Assembly (NCBI GenBank): GCA_029252405.1
Contig: JAQXBM010000015.1
Coordinates: 1 to 48,345, forward strand
DNA from: Crocinitomicaceae bacterium
GTDB taxonomy: Bacteria; Bacteroidota; Bacteroidia; Flavobacteriales_D; Crocinitomicaceae
Direction: 5' to 3'
DNA length: 48,345 bases
Part shown: in pieces, positions 25,716 to 34,930 of the stretch
Layout: each line of letters starts with the position of its first letter
Numbering within the stretch: the first letter of the stretch is position 1
The notes under the pieces: generated by a model
The model's database searches: none
What the model was told of the DNA's origin: nothing
The model's input: the letters and a program-made list of their open reading frames with translations, nothing else
Made by a program: the position numbers and the translations under genes

Positions 25716-27523
25716 GATTTCGGGCGCTTTGTAGGTAAAGTTATCAAATATCTCAGACCTTTATTTAATTGGCTCTCCAATTTTACCGTACCGTTATTCT
25801 TATCTATCAAACGCTTGATAATATACATTCCAACACCGGTTCCTGAAATGGATTGATCGGAAGTGAAGCGCTGAAACATAGAAAAGAGCTTCCCTTCAAA
25901 TTGTTTTAGGTCGATTCCTTGGCCATTATCGCGGTAGTCGATGTTTGTTTGCCCATTCTTATCGTAGGTGGATATCTCGACCACTAAAAGCGTATCTTTT
26001 CTTCGGTATTTGATGCTATTCGTTAGCAAGTTTTGGAGAACACTCGCCATTTCCGAAAAGGAGGAATAGGTTCCATTATCCTTGAACGACAGTTCTACTT
26101 TTGCTCCAATCTTATTCAGCTCAACTTGATATTCAGGAAGGATAGAATGGAATACTTCCTCTATTTGAATTTCATCCCGGATTTCATCCACTTTCTCAAT
26201 TCTACTGAGTTCCAAAAGGTCCGTGATGGTCAAATCCAAACGGTTTGATGACAACTCGAGGTTCTCGATAATCTTTGGAACCAAGCTCGCTTCCTCCTCG
26301 TTAGTGTGCTCCTTGAGCATGGTAATCATGTTCTTGACATTGATTACCGGTGCTTTCAAATCATGTGAAACACGGTAAACGAAGCTATCCAAGCTTTCAT
26401 TCAGCGCAATAAGTTTCTTGTTTTGTGTACGAACTTCCTCTTCACTCCTTTTCTTTCTTCGGTACTCACGCCAAGCGAAAAAGATCAACGCCAAAATGAG
26501 TATTATTATTCCCGCGAAGAGATAAATTAACAGCCCTTGAGAGCGCATTTTTTCTAATTGTGAGTTGATCTCAGCGTCTTGCTCATTAATCGCTTCTGAT
26601 TGGTTTAAAATACTCTCTTCCTGCTCCGACATCTTATGTCGCTGCTGCAGGAGCTCACGCTTTCTAATTTGAATTGAGTCTTCTTGCTGCTCAAGTGTAT
26701 TCGTCAAGCGAAAAGCTTCATCATTTTGACGATTGATGAGCTCTTGTAAATTGGATAACTCCCGTTTTTGCTGAGCAATTTCAGACAACTTCCGTGACAA
26801 TTCCTCCTGCTTTTCTGAAATATCCCCTTCCTGAGAAATCAAGCTGCGCTGTTGCGCTCGAATTTGATCTCTTTGCGCATCCAAACGAGCCTTTTGAAGA
26901 TCAATTTCCTTATTCAAGGATTCCAATTTGTTGGTTTGAACCTCAATTTTGTTTTGCTCTTCCTCTAACTGAGTAAAGATTTCCTCCCAATCTTTTTGCT
27001 GTTGGATGGAAAAAGTAAGTAGCTGCGGAGAGACCAGTAATCCCGCATCGTTTATTTGTTTTTCATTGACTTCAAAATGCAACTCGTTCTCGAAATCCAT
27101 GAAATTAATCATGGACGCTTGGAACGGGTAATTCTCACTAACGAGAAGGATTTCGCTCAACGCCAACTTGGGTAAAACAGCGTCCAAATTAACACCGCTT
27201 TTCTTATGAATATAGAGAATGTCGATATCCTTAATTCCCTCAACGCTAGTAATGTTTACAACTTGAACAGGCAGGTTTTTAATTCTTTTACGCAGCGCAA
27301 CCTTTCTAAACTCCTTAATCATCGCGTCTTTGTCTTCTCCGTAAACACCTACTGTAAATGATGAATTATCTCCGATATTTGACCAAGTGATGTATTCCGT
27401 AACGTTGTAGATGTAATTAACCCGCTGCTTGTTTCGGATAGTCTTGTTTGCTTCCAAGCCCTGCCCGAAGAGAAGACCGGAAAAACAACTGAGGAATAGT
27501 ATTAGAATGAAGCACTTCGACAT
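25712..27523 (-). CDS. Sensor histidine kinase with YfiR-like periplasmic domain
   Basis: This 603-residue protein has a signal peptide ending in LLFGQ near residue 21 and a YfiR/DUF4154-like domain at about 30-175 (INYIYNVTEYITW-type opening, ILYIHKKSG, ILLVSEN, NFMDFENELHFEVN). A long Gln/Glu/Arg coiled coil follows (about 185-320), then one membrane span at about 330-350, and a HisKA domain with the phospho-acceptor His387 in RVSHDLKAP. The HATPase has LLTNSIKYR, DNGQGIDL and GTGVGMYIIKRL. The coiled coil is predicted periplasmic. It sits one base after the TonB receptor stop and overlaps the response regulator. YfiR proteins elsewhere respond to envelope or redox stress. Confidence 0.9.
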   Translation of the reverse strand: MSKCFILILFLSCFSGLLFGQGLEANKTIRNKQRVNYIYNVTEYITWSNIGDNSSFTVGVYGEDKDAMIKEFRKVALRKRIKNLPVQVVNITSVEGIKDIDILYIHKKSGVNLDAVLPKLALSEILLVSENYPFQASMINFMDFENELHFEVNEKQINDAGLLVSPQLLTFSIQQQKDWEEIFTQLEEEQNKIEVQTNKLESLNKEIDLQKARLDAQRDQIRAQQRSLISQEGDISEKQEELSRKLSEIAQQKRELSNLQELINRQNDEAFRLTNTLEQQEDSIQIRKRELLQQRHKMSEQEESILNQSEAINEQDAEINSQLEKMRSQGLLIYLFAGIIILILALIFFAWREYRRKKRSEEEVRTQNKKLIALNESLDSFVYRVSHDLKAPVINVKNMITMLKEHTNEEEASLVPKIIENLELSSNRLDLTITDLLELSRIEKVDEIRDEIQIEEVFHSILPEYQVELNKIGAKVELSFKDNGTYSSFSEMASVLQNLLTNSIKYRRKDTLLVVEISTYDKNGQTNIDYRDNGQGIDLKQFEGKLFSMFQRFTSDQSISGTGVGMYIIKRLIDKNNGTVKLESQLNKGLRYLITLPTKRPKS

Positions 27524-27524
27524 A

Positions 27525-30221
27525 CTACAAGTTCATGCGCATTCGTAAGTAAAAGGCCGCTCCTCGCACCGCAAATTGCTGAACTCTTCGGCTGTATTGA
27601 ATTGAGCCGCTGCTTGTATTGGCTGAGTGCTTGTGTTTATCCGGATAGATATTGAAGATATTGCTCCCTCCCACTGATAGATCAATGTTCTTGTTGATGC
27701 TGTAACTCACGTTAAAATCAGTGATGAGTTTTCCTTTAAAGGTTTGATCTCTCGATTCTACTTCCCCGGAATACATGTTGAGCACCCAGTTTGCTGGATC
27801 GCCATCATCTGGGTGAACATACTTCACACTTCCGAAGTAGGTATTGCGAGCACTGAAGTCCCATTTTTTCATCGAATAGCTCAAGTAAAAGATCGCCTTG
27901 TTCCTTGGTTGAGCAACTTCCAAACGGGAAACTTCCTCTCGATTAAATAGTGTTTCCGAACTACCCGCTAAAACGCCTGAAACATTTAAGCTGTCCATCA
28001 TTCTCGTTATCGAATAATTGTATTTCAGTGAGAAACGCATGATTCCTTTGTTCAATACCACATTGTAGGAAGACGATACGTCAAATCCAGTTGTTTCCGT
28101 ATTTGCTGCGTTTGTAAAGAATTGAGCAGCTCCTACATTAATCGGGTTCAAAAGTGCTTCATAACCGTCGCTAAAACGACCTGAGAGCACTATTCTATCC
28201 TTGATTCGCATGTAGTAACCATCAAGGTTGAAGGTTAATTGATCACTTGGTTTTCCCGTGAAACCAACACTGGCGTTAGTAGATGTTTCCGCTTTCAATC
28301 GTTCAATCCCGAACAAATTCGCTGCGGCACTTTCATTGTTGAACGTACCAACTTGAAAAGCTTCTCCATCGACAAATTGTGTACTAATGTTGTTGAAATA
28401 AATCTGTTGCAAAGAAGGAGCTCTAAAACTGGTTCCTATTGCTCCTCTAATGGACCACTTGTCCGCTATTTTGTAACGAGAAGCTATTTTCCAGCTCACA
28501 TTTGACCCGAAATCGCTGTAGTTCTCATAACGCAAAGCTGTTTCTAATAATAGATTCTCGATGATGTGCCAGTCGATATCGCCATAAACAGCAGCATTTG
28601 TTCTTCTTTTATCTAGTACGTTACTCGGCTGGAACCCTACAAACCCCTGTGATCCTGCAACGCGAGCGGTACCATCTGCAAGTGTATCTCCACCATCGAT
28701 CCATGATTCCTCATCTCCTGCAGCAATTGCATAATTCTCAACACGGAATTCTGAACCAAAAGCAAGGTCAATTCTGTGCAATCCAAGGACAGAACCGAGC
28801 GTTCTTGAGAAGTTTAAGCTCGTTGTATTCTGATTGTAGGCAAATCCTCCTGCGTAGAAATCCGTTGGAGATGCAATCCCCATGGATGCGTTGTTGCTGT
28901 TGCTTAAGGAATAATCAAAGCGATTGTTTCCCATGGTGTTTGAAAGGTCAATTAACCAACCTTGATTCGTTCCTCTCAGCCCAACAGTGATGGCTCTATC
29001 TTGAATATCTGAACGGATTTCTGGAGAAAAACCATTTGGATGTAATTCCAACACCACCTTTTCCTCATCTTTCGGAAAGCGATAAAAAGCATGTGCATTT
29101 CCTTGTCGGTAATTGAAGCCTCCATTGAAATAAAACTGCGCTTTTTGTCCCATCTCGAGCGATCCGTTCAAGAAAACAGAGCCGTCTAATCTAGATGCTG
29201 CGCCAACTTCCATTGTTTGCATCTCTCCAAACCCTGTTTGGTTATAAAATCCATTTTGCTCAATTAATGCTTGGTCCGACATGCTATCGGCTGTGTAAAC
29301 GGTACCATTGTATTGTCCTGATCGATTGATGGACTCACTGTTTCGCAACTCTGCGGAAAAGTTAATGTGACCAATGTCACTTGACCCTACACCATAATTC
29401 ACGCCAATGCCCAATTCGTCGCCATCTCCTGATATCGTTGGTTGATACGCTGAAAACAATGAAAAAGAGGTTGTTTGATCCTTCAATATTATGTTGATTA
29501 CACCTGCAATTGCATCAGATCCATACTGCGCCCCTGCTCCATCACGCATAATCTCGATGTGGTCAATCGCCGCGAGGGGAATCGCATCCAAATCGGTGCT
29601 AACTGAACCTCTCCCAATCGTTCCATTTACGTTCACTAATGAACTCGAATGACGGCGTTTCCCGTCAATTAACACCAAAAATTGATCTGAGCCTAGGCCA
29701 CGAACAGTTGATGGCGAAATGTGGTCCGTTCCATCCGCGATAGTCTGTCGATTACTGTTAAATGAGGGAACGTGATACATTAAAACTTGACTCAAACTAA
29801 GTTGCGCACTGTTGATAATGTCTGCGTTTGTTATGATTTCCAACGCGACTGGAGACTCTATCTGTGATTTTGGAGCAAAACGTGAACCCAGTTCAATATC
29901 TTCATCAGCAGCACTACCTGGAACTAAAATGATCTTTAATTCTGGGTTCAGGTTATTGAAATCTACCTTGATATCAAGCTCAACTGATTTATACATCAAG
30001 TAGCTTACTCGCAGGGAATATTGACCCGGCACTACTTCAAATGTAAAACCTCCGTTTATATCACAATATGTGCTTTGGCTCGTACCTTTCAATTCGGCTT
30101 TAGCGCCTGAAAGTTCACCAAATTCATCTGAGACAACACCAGAAATAGATCCATTTTGAGCAAAAGCCTGACCGTTGATGAGCATCAATAATAAAATTGA
30201 GAGTTGCAGAATTGCTTTCAT
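27525..30221 (-). CDS. TonB-dependent receptor
   Basis: This 898-residue outer-membrane transporter has a signal peptide (FAQ near residue 22), then an Ig-like CarboxypepD_reg domain (GSISGVVSDEFGELSGAKAEL, about 24-105). A plug domain follows (about 130-250, with LSLSQVLMYHVPSF, VRGLGSDQFLVLIDGKR and MRDGAGAQYGSDAIAGVINI), then a 22-strand barrel ending FYLRMRMNL. The substrate cannot be told. No SusD gene is adjacent. The cotranscribed kinase and response regulator suggest transport and signalling are linked. A -7-like box TACTTTCG lies at 30253-30260. Confidence 0.92.
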   Translation of the reverse strand: MKAILQLSILLLMLINGQAFAQNGSISGVVSDEFGELSGAKAELKGTSQSTYCDINGGFTFEVVPGQYSLRVSYLMYKSVELDIKVDFNNLNPELKIILVPGSAADEDIELGSRFAPKSQIESPVALEIITNADIINSAQLSLSQVLMYHVPSFNSNRQTIADGTDHISPSTVRGLGSDQFLVLIDGKRRHSSSLVNVNGTIGRGSVSTDLDAIPLAAIDHIEIMRDGAGAQYGSDAIAGVINIILKDQTTSFSLFSAYQPTISGDGDELGIGVNYGVGSSDIGHINFSAELRNSESINRSGQYNGTVYTADSMSDQALIEQNGFYNQTGFGEMQTMEVGAASRLDGSVFLNGSLEMGQKAQFYFNGGFNYRQGNAHAFYRFPKDEEKVVLELHPNGFSPEIRSDIQDRAITVGLRGTNQGWLIDLSNTMGNNRFDYSLSNSNNASMGIASPTDFYAGGFAYNQNTTSLNFSRTLGSVLGLHRIDLAFGSEFRVENYAIAAGDEESWIDGGDTLADGTARVAGSQGFVGFQPSNVLDKRRTNAAVYGDIDWHIIENLLLETALRYENYSDFGSNVSWKIASRYKIADKWSIRGAIGTSFRAPSLQQIYFNNISTQFVDGEAFQVGTFNNESAAANLFGIERLKAETSTNASVGFTGKPSDQLTFNLDGYYMRIKDRIVLSGRFSDGYEALLNPINVGAAQFFTNAANTETTGFDVSSSYNVVLNKGIMRFSLKYNYSITRMMDSLNVSGVLAGSSETLFNREEVSRLEVAQPRNKAIFYLSYSMKKWDFSARNTYFGSVKYVHPDDGDPANWVLNMYSGEVESRDQTFKGKLITDFNVSYSINKNIDLSVGGSNIFNIYPDKHKHSANTSSGSIQYSRRVQQFAVRGAAFYLRMRMNL

Positions 30222-30252
30222 AAATATCTAACTAGTAATAGTTACTGTACTT

Positions 30253-30260
30253 CGAAAGTA
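30253..30260 (-). promoter_or_regulatory. -7-like box of the TonB receptor/kinase operon
   Basis: On the minus strand it reads TACTTTCG, one base from TAnnTTTG, 31 nt before the ATG of the receptor. Confidence 0.4.
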
Positions 30261-30289
30261 CCAAAAAAAGGACGCATTGATCTTGAACG

Positions 30290-30619
30290 CTATTCCTTTC
30301 TGTTGAGTATACACGGTTTTCCGTCTAAATTCAGAATTTTCATCTTTTTGTCAGATTGCTCCACTATTTGATAAACCATTCCTGAAATGATCAAACTATC
30401 GCCTGAAACGCGGTAAGCGTGCGTAAACCCTTTCCATTTTACTTCGTATTGATCAAAGGACCAAAGAGTTGTCTCTGTCGAGTCCTCCTCTTGCCAGTTT
30501 CCTATTAAAGCTGCATGCTCTTTGGAAACAAGGTTCCGCTTCTTTGTTTCCGTTTCTGTTGATTCGCAGGATGAAAAGATCAGAATAAACGCAACTAGAA
30601 TCGATGTTTTTACAGTCAT
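30290..30619 (-). CDS. Small lipoprotein of unknown function
   Basis: From the ATG at 30619 (MTVKTSILVAFI) this is a 109-residue protein with a type II signal peptide whose lipobox FSSC gives a lipid-modified Cys near residue 18, followed by a Thr/Glu/Ser-rich linker. Short beta strands fill the rest (WSFDQYEVKW, YRVSGDSLIISG, MKILNLDG). It resembles small lipocalin-like or META-like lipoproteins. An ATG at 30670 would add 17 polar residues before the signal peptide. It lies between the TonB receptor and the divergent SDR operon. Confidence 0.65.
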   Translation of the reverse strand: MTVKTSILVAFILIFSSCESTETETKKRNLVSKEHAALIGNWQEEDSTETTLWSFDQYEVKWKGFTHAYRVSGDSLIISGMVYQIVEQSDKKMKILNLDGKPCILNRKE

Positions 30620-30657
30620 TTTCAAGATCAAATAAGGAATCCCCCGCCTGTTTTCTA

Positions 30658-30685
30658 TTGAACTAAGCATTAAAGATTATCTTTG
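30658..30685 (+). promoter_or_regulatory. Promoter of the epimerase/SDR/membrane operon
   Basis: TTG at 30658-30660 and TATCTTTG at 30678-30685 are 17 nt apart, a full Bacteroidota promoter. The leader to the ATG at 30711 is about 20 nt. Confidence 0.75.
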
Positions 30686-30710
30686 CAAAAATTACAAGGT
30701 AGTTCATTTT

Positions 30711-31706
30711 ATGAAAATATTGGTAACAGGACCCGACGGTGTATTGGGAAGTAATGTTGTTCGTGAGTTGTTGTCACGCGACTATAAGGTTAGCGTAATG
30801 TTGATGGAAGCAACTGCTAAAACGCCGACTCTCGATGGTTTGGAAATTGATCGCTTTTACGGAAACATCTTGAATCCTGCCGACCTTGATGCTGCTTTCG
30901 CAGGTCACGATGCAGTCATTCATTGTGCTGCCTCAACTTCGGTTTATCCTGCAAGAGACGCTTTTGTAAACAAGGTGAACATTGACGGGACACAGAACGT
31001 GATTGATGCTGCCTTGAAGCATGACATCAAACGATTGGTTTACGTTGGAACTGCAAACTCTCACGGTTATGGAGATGAGAAAGAGCCAGGTAAAGAAGGT
31101 AACCCATACACTTCGATTAAATATGGTTTGGACTACATGGATTCTAAGCGAAAAGCACAGGAAATCATTGTTGAAGCTGTAAAAGACAAGAGTCTTCCAG
31201 CCTTAATTGTAAATCCAACCTTTATGATTGGACCGTATGATTCAAAACCGAGTTCGGGAGCGATGATTATTGCTGTTCACCAAGGAAAAGTACCTGGATA
31301 CACCAAAGGAGGAAAGAACTTCGTTGCTGTAAAAGATGCCGCTGTTGCTATTTCTAATGCCCTGACAATGGGTCGAATCGGTGAGAGTTATATTCTCGGA
31401 AATGAAAACCTCAAATTTAAAGACGCTTTCGATATGATTGCTGAAACAATTGGGGCAAAAAAGATCAAGTTTGGACTTCCTAACTTTATCGTGAAAGCTT
31501 ACGGGACAATGACTTCTTTCTTTGCTAAAGTCTTCAAGTTTACCCCAGCAGTTACCAAGGAATTGGCTACTATTTCATGTGATACACATTACTATTCACC
31601 TGAAAAAGCCCGAAAAGAATTAGGATTACCTTCTACTCCTGTGAAAGAAGCCGTGGCTGAATGCTACGCATGGTTTCAGGAAAATGGATACTTAGATAAA
31701 AAATAA
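30711..31706 (+). CDS. NAD-dependent epimerase/reductase-like protein
   Basis: This 331-residue extended short-chain dehydrogenase has the Rossmann motif TGPDGVLG at residues 6-13, NILNPADLDAAFAGHDAVIHCAA, and the YxxxK pair in YMDSK. The nearest relatives I can name are dihydroflavonol-4-reductase-like and 3-beta-hydroxysteroid-like reductases, which act on keto groups of bulky or lipid substrates. The substrate is unknown. It is the first of three genes: the SDR follows one base after its stop. Confidence 0.88.
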   Translation: MKILVTGPDGVLGSNVVRELLSRDYKVSVMLMEATAKTPTLDGLEIDRFYGNILNPADLDAAFAGHDAVIHCAASTSVYPARDAFVNKVNIDGTQNVIDAALKHDIKRLVYVGTANSHGYGDEKEPGKEGNPYTSIKYGLDYMDSKRKAQEIIVEAVKDKSLPALIVNPTFMIGPYDSKPSSGAMIIAVHQGKVPGYTKGGKNFVAVKDAAVAISNALTMGRIGESYILGNENLKFKDAFDMIAETIGAKKIKFGLPNFIVKAYGTMTSFFAKVFKFTPAVTKELATISCDTHYYSPEKARKELGLPSTPVKEAVAECYAWFQENGYLDKK

Positions 31707-31707
31707 G

Positions 31708-32511
31708 ATGTTTAAAGATAAAGTCATCATCGTTACAGGGTCGGTTCAAGGAATCGGGAAACGCACAGCTGAGTTATTAGCTGAACGTGGAGCAAAAGTG
31801 GTGATCAATTCGAGAACCGCAGCAAAAGTTGATGCAACTGTGGAAGAGTTTGTCGCAAAAGGACACGATGTCCTTGGTATCACTGGAGACATTTCTGATT
31901 TCGATTTCTGCGAGGAAATGAAGAATCAAACAGTTGCAAAATTTGGTAGAGTTGATTACCTCATCAACAATGCTGGATTGGCGGCTAAAGGAACTATTTC
32001 CGATACGCAAGCCAACGTTTACAGAAAAATGTACGATGTGAATGTGTTGGGAAGCCTCTACCCTACAATGGTATTCCTTCCAGAAATAAAGAAAACCAAA
32101 GGTGGTGTTTTGTTTATCTCATCGATGGCTGGAATTATTGGACTTCCGAGTTACTCAGCCTACTCAGGGACCAAACGCTCTATTGTAAGTCTGGCAGAAA
32201 GCTTGAAAAACGAATTGGTTGATGACGAGGTTTACATTGGTGTAAACTACCCTGGTTTCACAGAGAATGATGCCAAAAAAGAAATCTTGTCTCCCTCTGG
32301 TGAGGCAAATGTGATGATAAAGAGAGAAGACGTGAAGGTTGAACCACTCGATAAAACAGTGAACAAAATCATCCGTCAAATTGAAAAACGTAAATTCCGT
32401 TCGTATTCTTCATACAAAGGACGTGCGTTACAGACAATGTATCGCTTGTTTCCAACACTTTCATTAGCGGTGTTGAAAAAGAACAGACGGAAAATAATGG
32501 ATATGCAGTAA
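31708..32511 (+). CDS. Short-chain dehydrogenase/reductase
   Basis: This 267-residue classical SDR has the cofactor motif TGSVQGIG near residues 10-17, INNAG, and the catalytic Ser of ISSMAG with Tyr and Lys in YSGTK. Its basic C-terminal tail (YRLFPTLSLAVLKKNRRK) resembles membrane-associated members such as 3-ketosphinganine reductase-like and 11-beta-HSD-like SDRs. This tail and the neighbours suggest a lipid substrate, which is an inference. Its TAA overlaps the next ATG by one base (TAATG). Confidence 0.9.
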   Translation: MFKDKVIIVTGSVQGIGKRTAELLAERGAKVVINSRTAAKVDATVEEFVAKGHDVLGITGDISDFDFCEEMKNQTVAKFGRVDYLINNAGLAAKGTISDTQANVYRKMYDVNVLGSLYPTMVFLPEIKKTKGGVLFISSMAGIIGLPSYSAYSGTKRSIVSLAESLKNELVDDEVYIGVNYPGFTENDAKKEILSPSGEANVMIKREDVKVEPLDKTVNKIIRQIEKRKFRSYSSYKGRALQTMYRLFPTLSLAVLKKNRRKIMDMQ

Positions 32512-33266
32512 TGTTAATTGGTCAAGACTTTGAAAAAATAGAATTTAGTTTTTTAGGGTATGATTTTTTAGAACCTAATGCCCTTTATGGCGACACGATA
32601 GTTGCTATTCTCGCCGTTTATTGCGCTGTGCTATGTTCACGGTACTATAAACAAACCCAACTCCTCTTCTTTAAACACTGGAAGCATTTCTTCTATGTTT
32701 TCGGTATTGGGTTTTTCTTAGGAGGTGTTGCCCACTTCTGTTATGGATATTGGGGAATTCCCGGAAAAGTCATTCCTTGGTATGTATCAGGCATTACCAG
32801 TGCTCTGTTTATTGAATTAGGCATGGCTTCGTTGTTACCAAAAGAACGATACAAAAAACTGGTTCCCTTTTTTATCATTAAAACTGGAGTAATCTGGATA
32901 ATCCAGGCATTGTTAATTGCCTTCGTTGATCTCGAAAAAGAACCTGGTTTGGGTTTAATCGGGCCGACTTTGGCGATGATCACCGCTTTACCAACTTCTT
33001 TAGGTGTTTTAGGGTACCGCTTTTCGAAAACAATTACACCAACGTTCAAGTACTTATGGTGGAGTTTGATCGTCTTCTCCCCTTCTCTATTGTTTCAAGC
33101 CATGAAAATCAACTTTCATCAATGGTTCGATAGAAACGACGTGAGTCACGTATTAATGTTTGTGAATATTCTGTTCTACTTCCTAGCTGTGAAAGGGTAT
33201 TTCTATTTCCAAAAGGATTCGAATGAAGGTAAGAAATCAATTGAGGCGAGAGGTTCTATCTCTTAA
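32511..33266 (+). CDS. Multi-pass membrane protein (seven or so spans)
   Basis: This 251-residue protein has hydrophobic segments at about residues 26-43, 58-80, 90-108, 118-138, 146-165, 176-194 and 210-232. Conserved-looking polar residues are LEPNALYGD at the first loop, VAHFCYG in a helix and HQWFDRNDVSHVLM near the last helix. I place it loosely with DUF6962-like membrane proteins. The His and Asp residues near helices recall membrane hydrolases of the ceramidase/PAQR type, but that is weak. It is coupled to the SDR gene by a one-base overlap. Its last four bases overlap the convergent gene. Confidence 0.7.
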   Translation: MLIGQDFEKIEFSFLGYDFLEPNALYGDTIVAILAVYCAVLCSRYYKQTQLLFFKHWKHFFYVFGIGFFLGGVAHFCYGYWGIPGKVIPWYVSGITSALFIELGMASLLPKERYKKLVPFFIIKTGVIWIIQALLIAFVDLEKEPGLGLIGPTLAMITALPTSLGVLGYRFSKTITPTFKYLWWSLIVFSPSLLFQAMKINFHQWFDRNDVSHVLMFVNILFYFLAVKGYFYFQKDSNEGKKSIEARGSIS

Positions 33267-34135
33267 AACTTGATTGTTAGTCTTTCGTAGATAGGGTAAG
33301 GATTTCCTTCTGAATCATACGCTGAAACCATGTACATGTAGTTTCCTGATGCAACCATATCTCCGGTGCGGATATCGCGTCCATCCCATCTGAAATTAGA
33401 ATCATTCGATTGGAAAACAATGTCTCCATTTGGATTGAATACGACCACAGAGAAGTCTGTTAATCCTTCACTTTCTAGGAAGAACTCATCATTTTCATTA
33501 TCTCCATTCGGAGTAAATACGTTTACAAAACGCTTGATCGGTTCGACTTTAGGAGCTACTGGTTCTTCTGTTATGATTTCCTCAACTTCTTCTGTTGTGC
33601 TTCCGTATTGAGTGACCTCAGAATAAGTAATTACCTCTACAATTTCACGTTCAGATCCTGCTCCTTGACTGAGTGCTTCTGGATTCTTAATTTCCATTTC
33701 AGGAATGACAAAATCAGGATCTGTAATCACTTCAATATTAGAAGACCTATACATAAGAGGCATCTCTGCTTCAACTGTTCCTGAATTATCGTTATCCATT
33801 GATTCGATAACTTCTGGTTGATCAAGCTCTGCAACCTGTTCTTTATTGCTTTCTGTAGTTGATGTAGGTGTTTCCTTTTGAACTTCTTTTGCCGGTTCTT
33901 CTGAAACTATATCTTCTGGAGAGGAAGATAAAATGACAACCGTTGTAATTGCTGCAGCTGAAATTCCAAGCCCAATAGCCACTTTCGCAAATACAGAAAG
34001 TCCTGTCGCTGCCGTTGTTGTGGCACCAGCGGCAACTTGCGACGAAATTTTCGCCCATAACTCTGGATTCACAGGCGCCTCGTAATTCCCGAGCTTCTGT
34101 GAAAACAATTCCTTTATGTTGTCTTTACCTTCCAA
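33263..34135 (-). CDS. Membrane anti-sigma-like protein with gliding motility (T9SS type B) C-terminal domain
   Basis: This 290-residue protein has a cytosolic N-terminus (LFSQKLGNYEAPVNPELWAKI) like those of anti-sigma-type proteins in this phylum. One membrane span lies at about 48-71, then a Glu/Thr/Pro-rich periplasmic linker (about 72-200). The gliding-associated CHU_C domain fills the end (NVFTPNGDNENDEFF, FSVVVFNPNGDIVF, RWDGRDIRTGDMVASGNY). There is no N-terminal signal peptide, so the CHU_C domain should stay tethered to the inner membrane in the periplasm. It overlaps the 3' end of the sigma factor gene by 11 nt. Confidence 0.78.
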   Translation of the reverse strand: MEGKDNIKELFSQKLGNYEAPVNPELWAKISSQVAAGATTTAATGLSVFAKVAIGLGISAAAITTVVILSSSPEDIVSEEPAKEVQKETPTSTTESNKEQVAELDQPEVIESMDNDNSGTVEAEMPLMYRSSNIEVITDPDFVIPEMEIKNPEALSQGAGSEREIVEVITYSEVTQYGSTTEEVEEIITEEPVAPKVEPIKRFVNVFTPNGDNENDEFFLESEGLTDFSVVVFNPNGDIVFQSNDSNFRWDGRDIRTGDMVASGNYMYMVSAYDSEGNPYPIYERLTIKF

Positions 34136-34661
34136 TTTCTAATTCTTCTACTTTAGTTCTTAAATATGCTTTGGCGCGCGAATACTGCGATTTAGAAGTG
34201 TTTTCTGAAACACCCAGCTTCTCTCCTATTTCTTTGTGAGAGAACCCTTCAATCGCAAACATGTTGAATACTGTTTTATAGCCATCTGGCATTTCATGAA
34301 TGAGTTTTAATAAGTCCTCTTCTATCAGCGATGACATTACATCCGCATCAGATTCGACTTTATAATCCACATCATCCATGGAAACATTCGTCTTAAACTT
34401 GTTGGTTTTTCTCAACTCGTCTAGGGCGGTATTCACCATTATTCGTCTTACCCATCCTTCCAATGATCCGTTTCCCGTGTACTTCTCAAGCTTTGTAAAA
34501 ACCTTTACAAATCCATCTTGTAACACATCTTCTGCTTGCGCCTGATCTTTCATGTAACGCAAACAAACACCCATCATTTTCGGGGCATACATTTCAAACA
34601 ACTTCTGCTGAGCTCGCTGATCTCCTTCAATACACTTATTTGCTAAAGTAATTTCATCCAT
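34125..34661 (-). CDS. ECF-type RNA polymerase sigma factor
   Basis: This 178-residue sigma-70 family factor has region 2 at about residues 15-80 (MYAPKMMGVCLRYMKDQAQAEDVLQDGF, the last part binding core and -10 DNA) and region 4 at about 115-170, with the helix-turn-helix FSHKEIGEKLGVSENTSKSQYSRAK. Region 1 is absent, as in the ECF group. It is the first gene of a two-gene operon with the membrane anti-sigma-like protein, whose start overlaps its end. The target regulon is unknown. Confidence 0.93.
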   Translation of the reverse strand: MDEITLANKCIEGDQRAQQKLFEMYAPKMMGVCLRYMKDQAQAEDVLQDGFVKVFTKLEKYTGNGSLEGWVRRIMVNTALDELRKTNKFKTNVSMDDVDYKVESDADVMSSLIEEDLLKLIHEMPDGYKTVFNMFAIEGFSHKEIGEKLGVSENTSKSQYSRAKAYLRTKVEELEIGR

Positions 34662-34930
34662 CGCTCGCGCTTAATATCTAGACTTAAATTATTTAAAAAA
34701 GGTTGCATAGCAATTTGAGTGCTTATTTAAATAGTACCCAACTCGCTATTTTGTGAGGAGTGAAAGATAGTAATCTTCTTGGTGTAAACGACACCTATAT
34801 CTGCCAACCTGACTATCAACTATATTGGATTCTCAATATTGTAGCAGGTTTGTAGTTGATGCCATAATTGCCGTTAAAAGCTCAGAAATGCGCACTAAAA
34901 AGCTTATTTTAGCGCTACCAAAAACATTCG

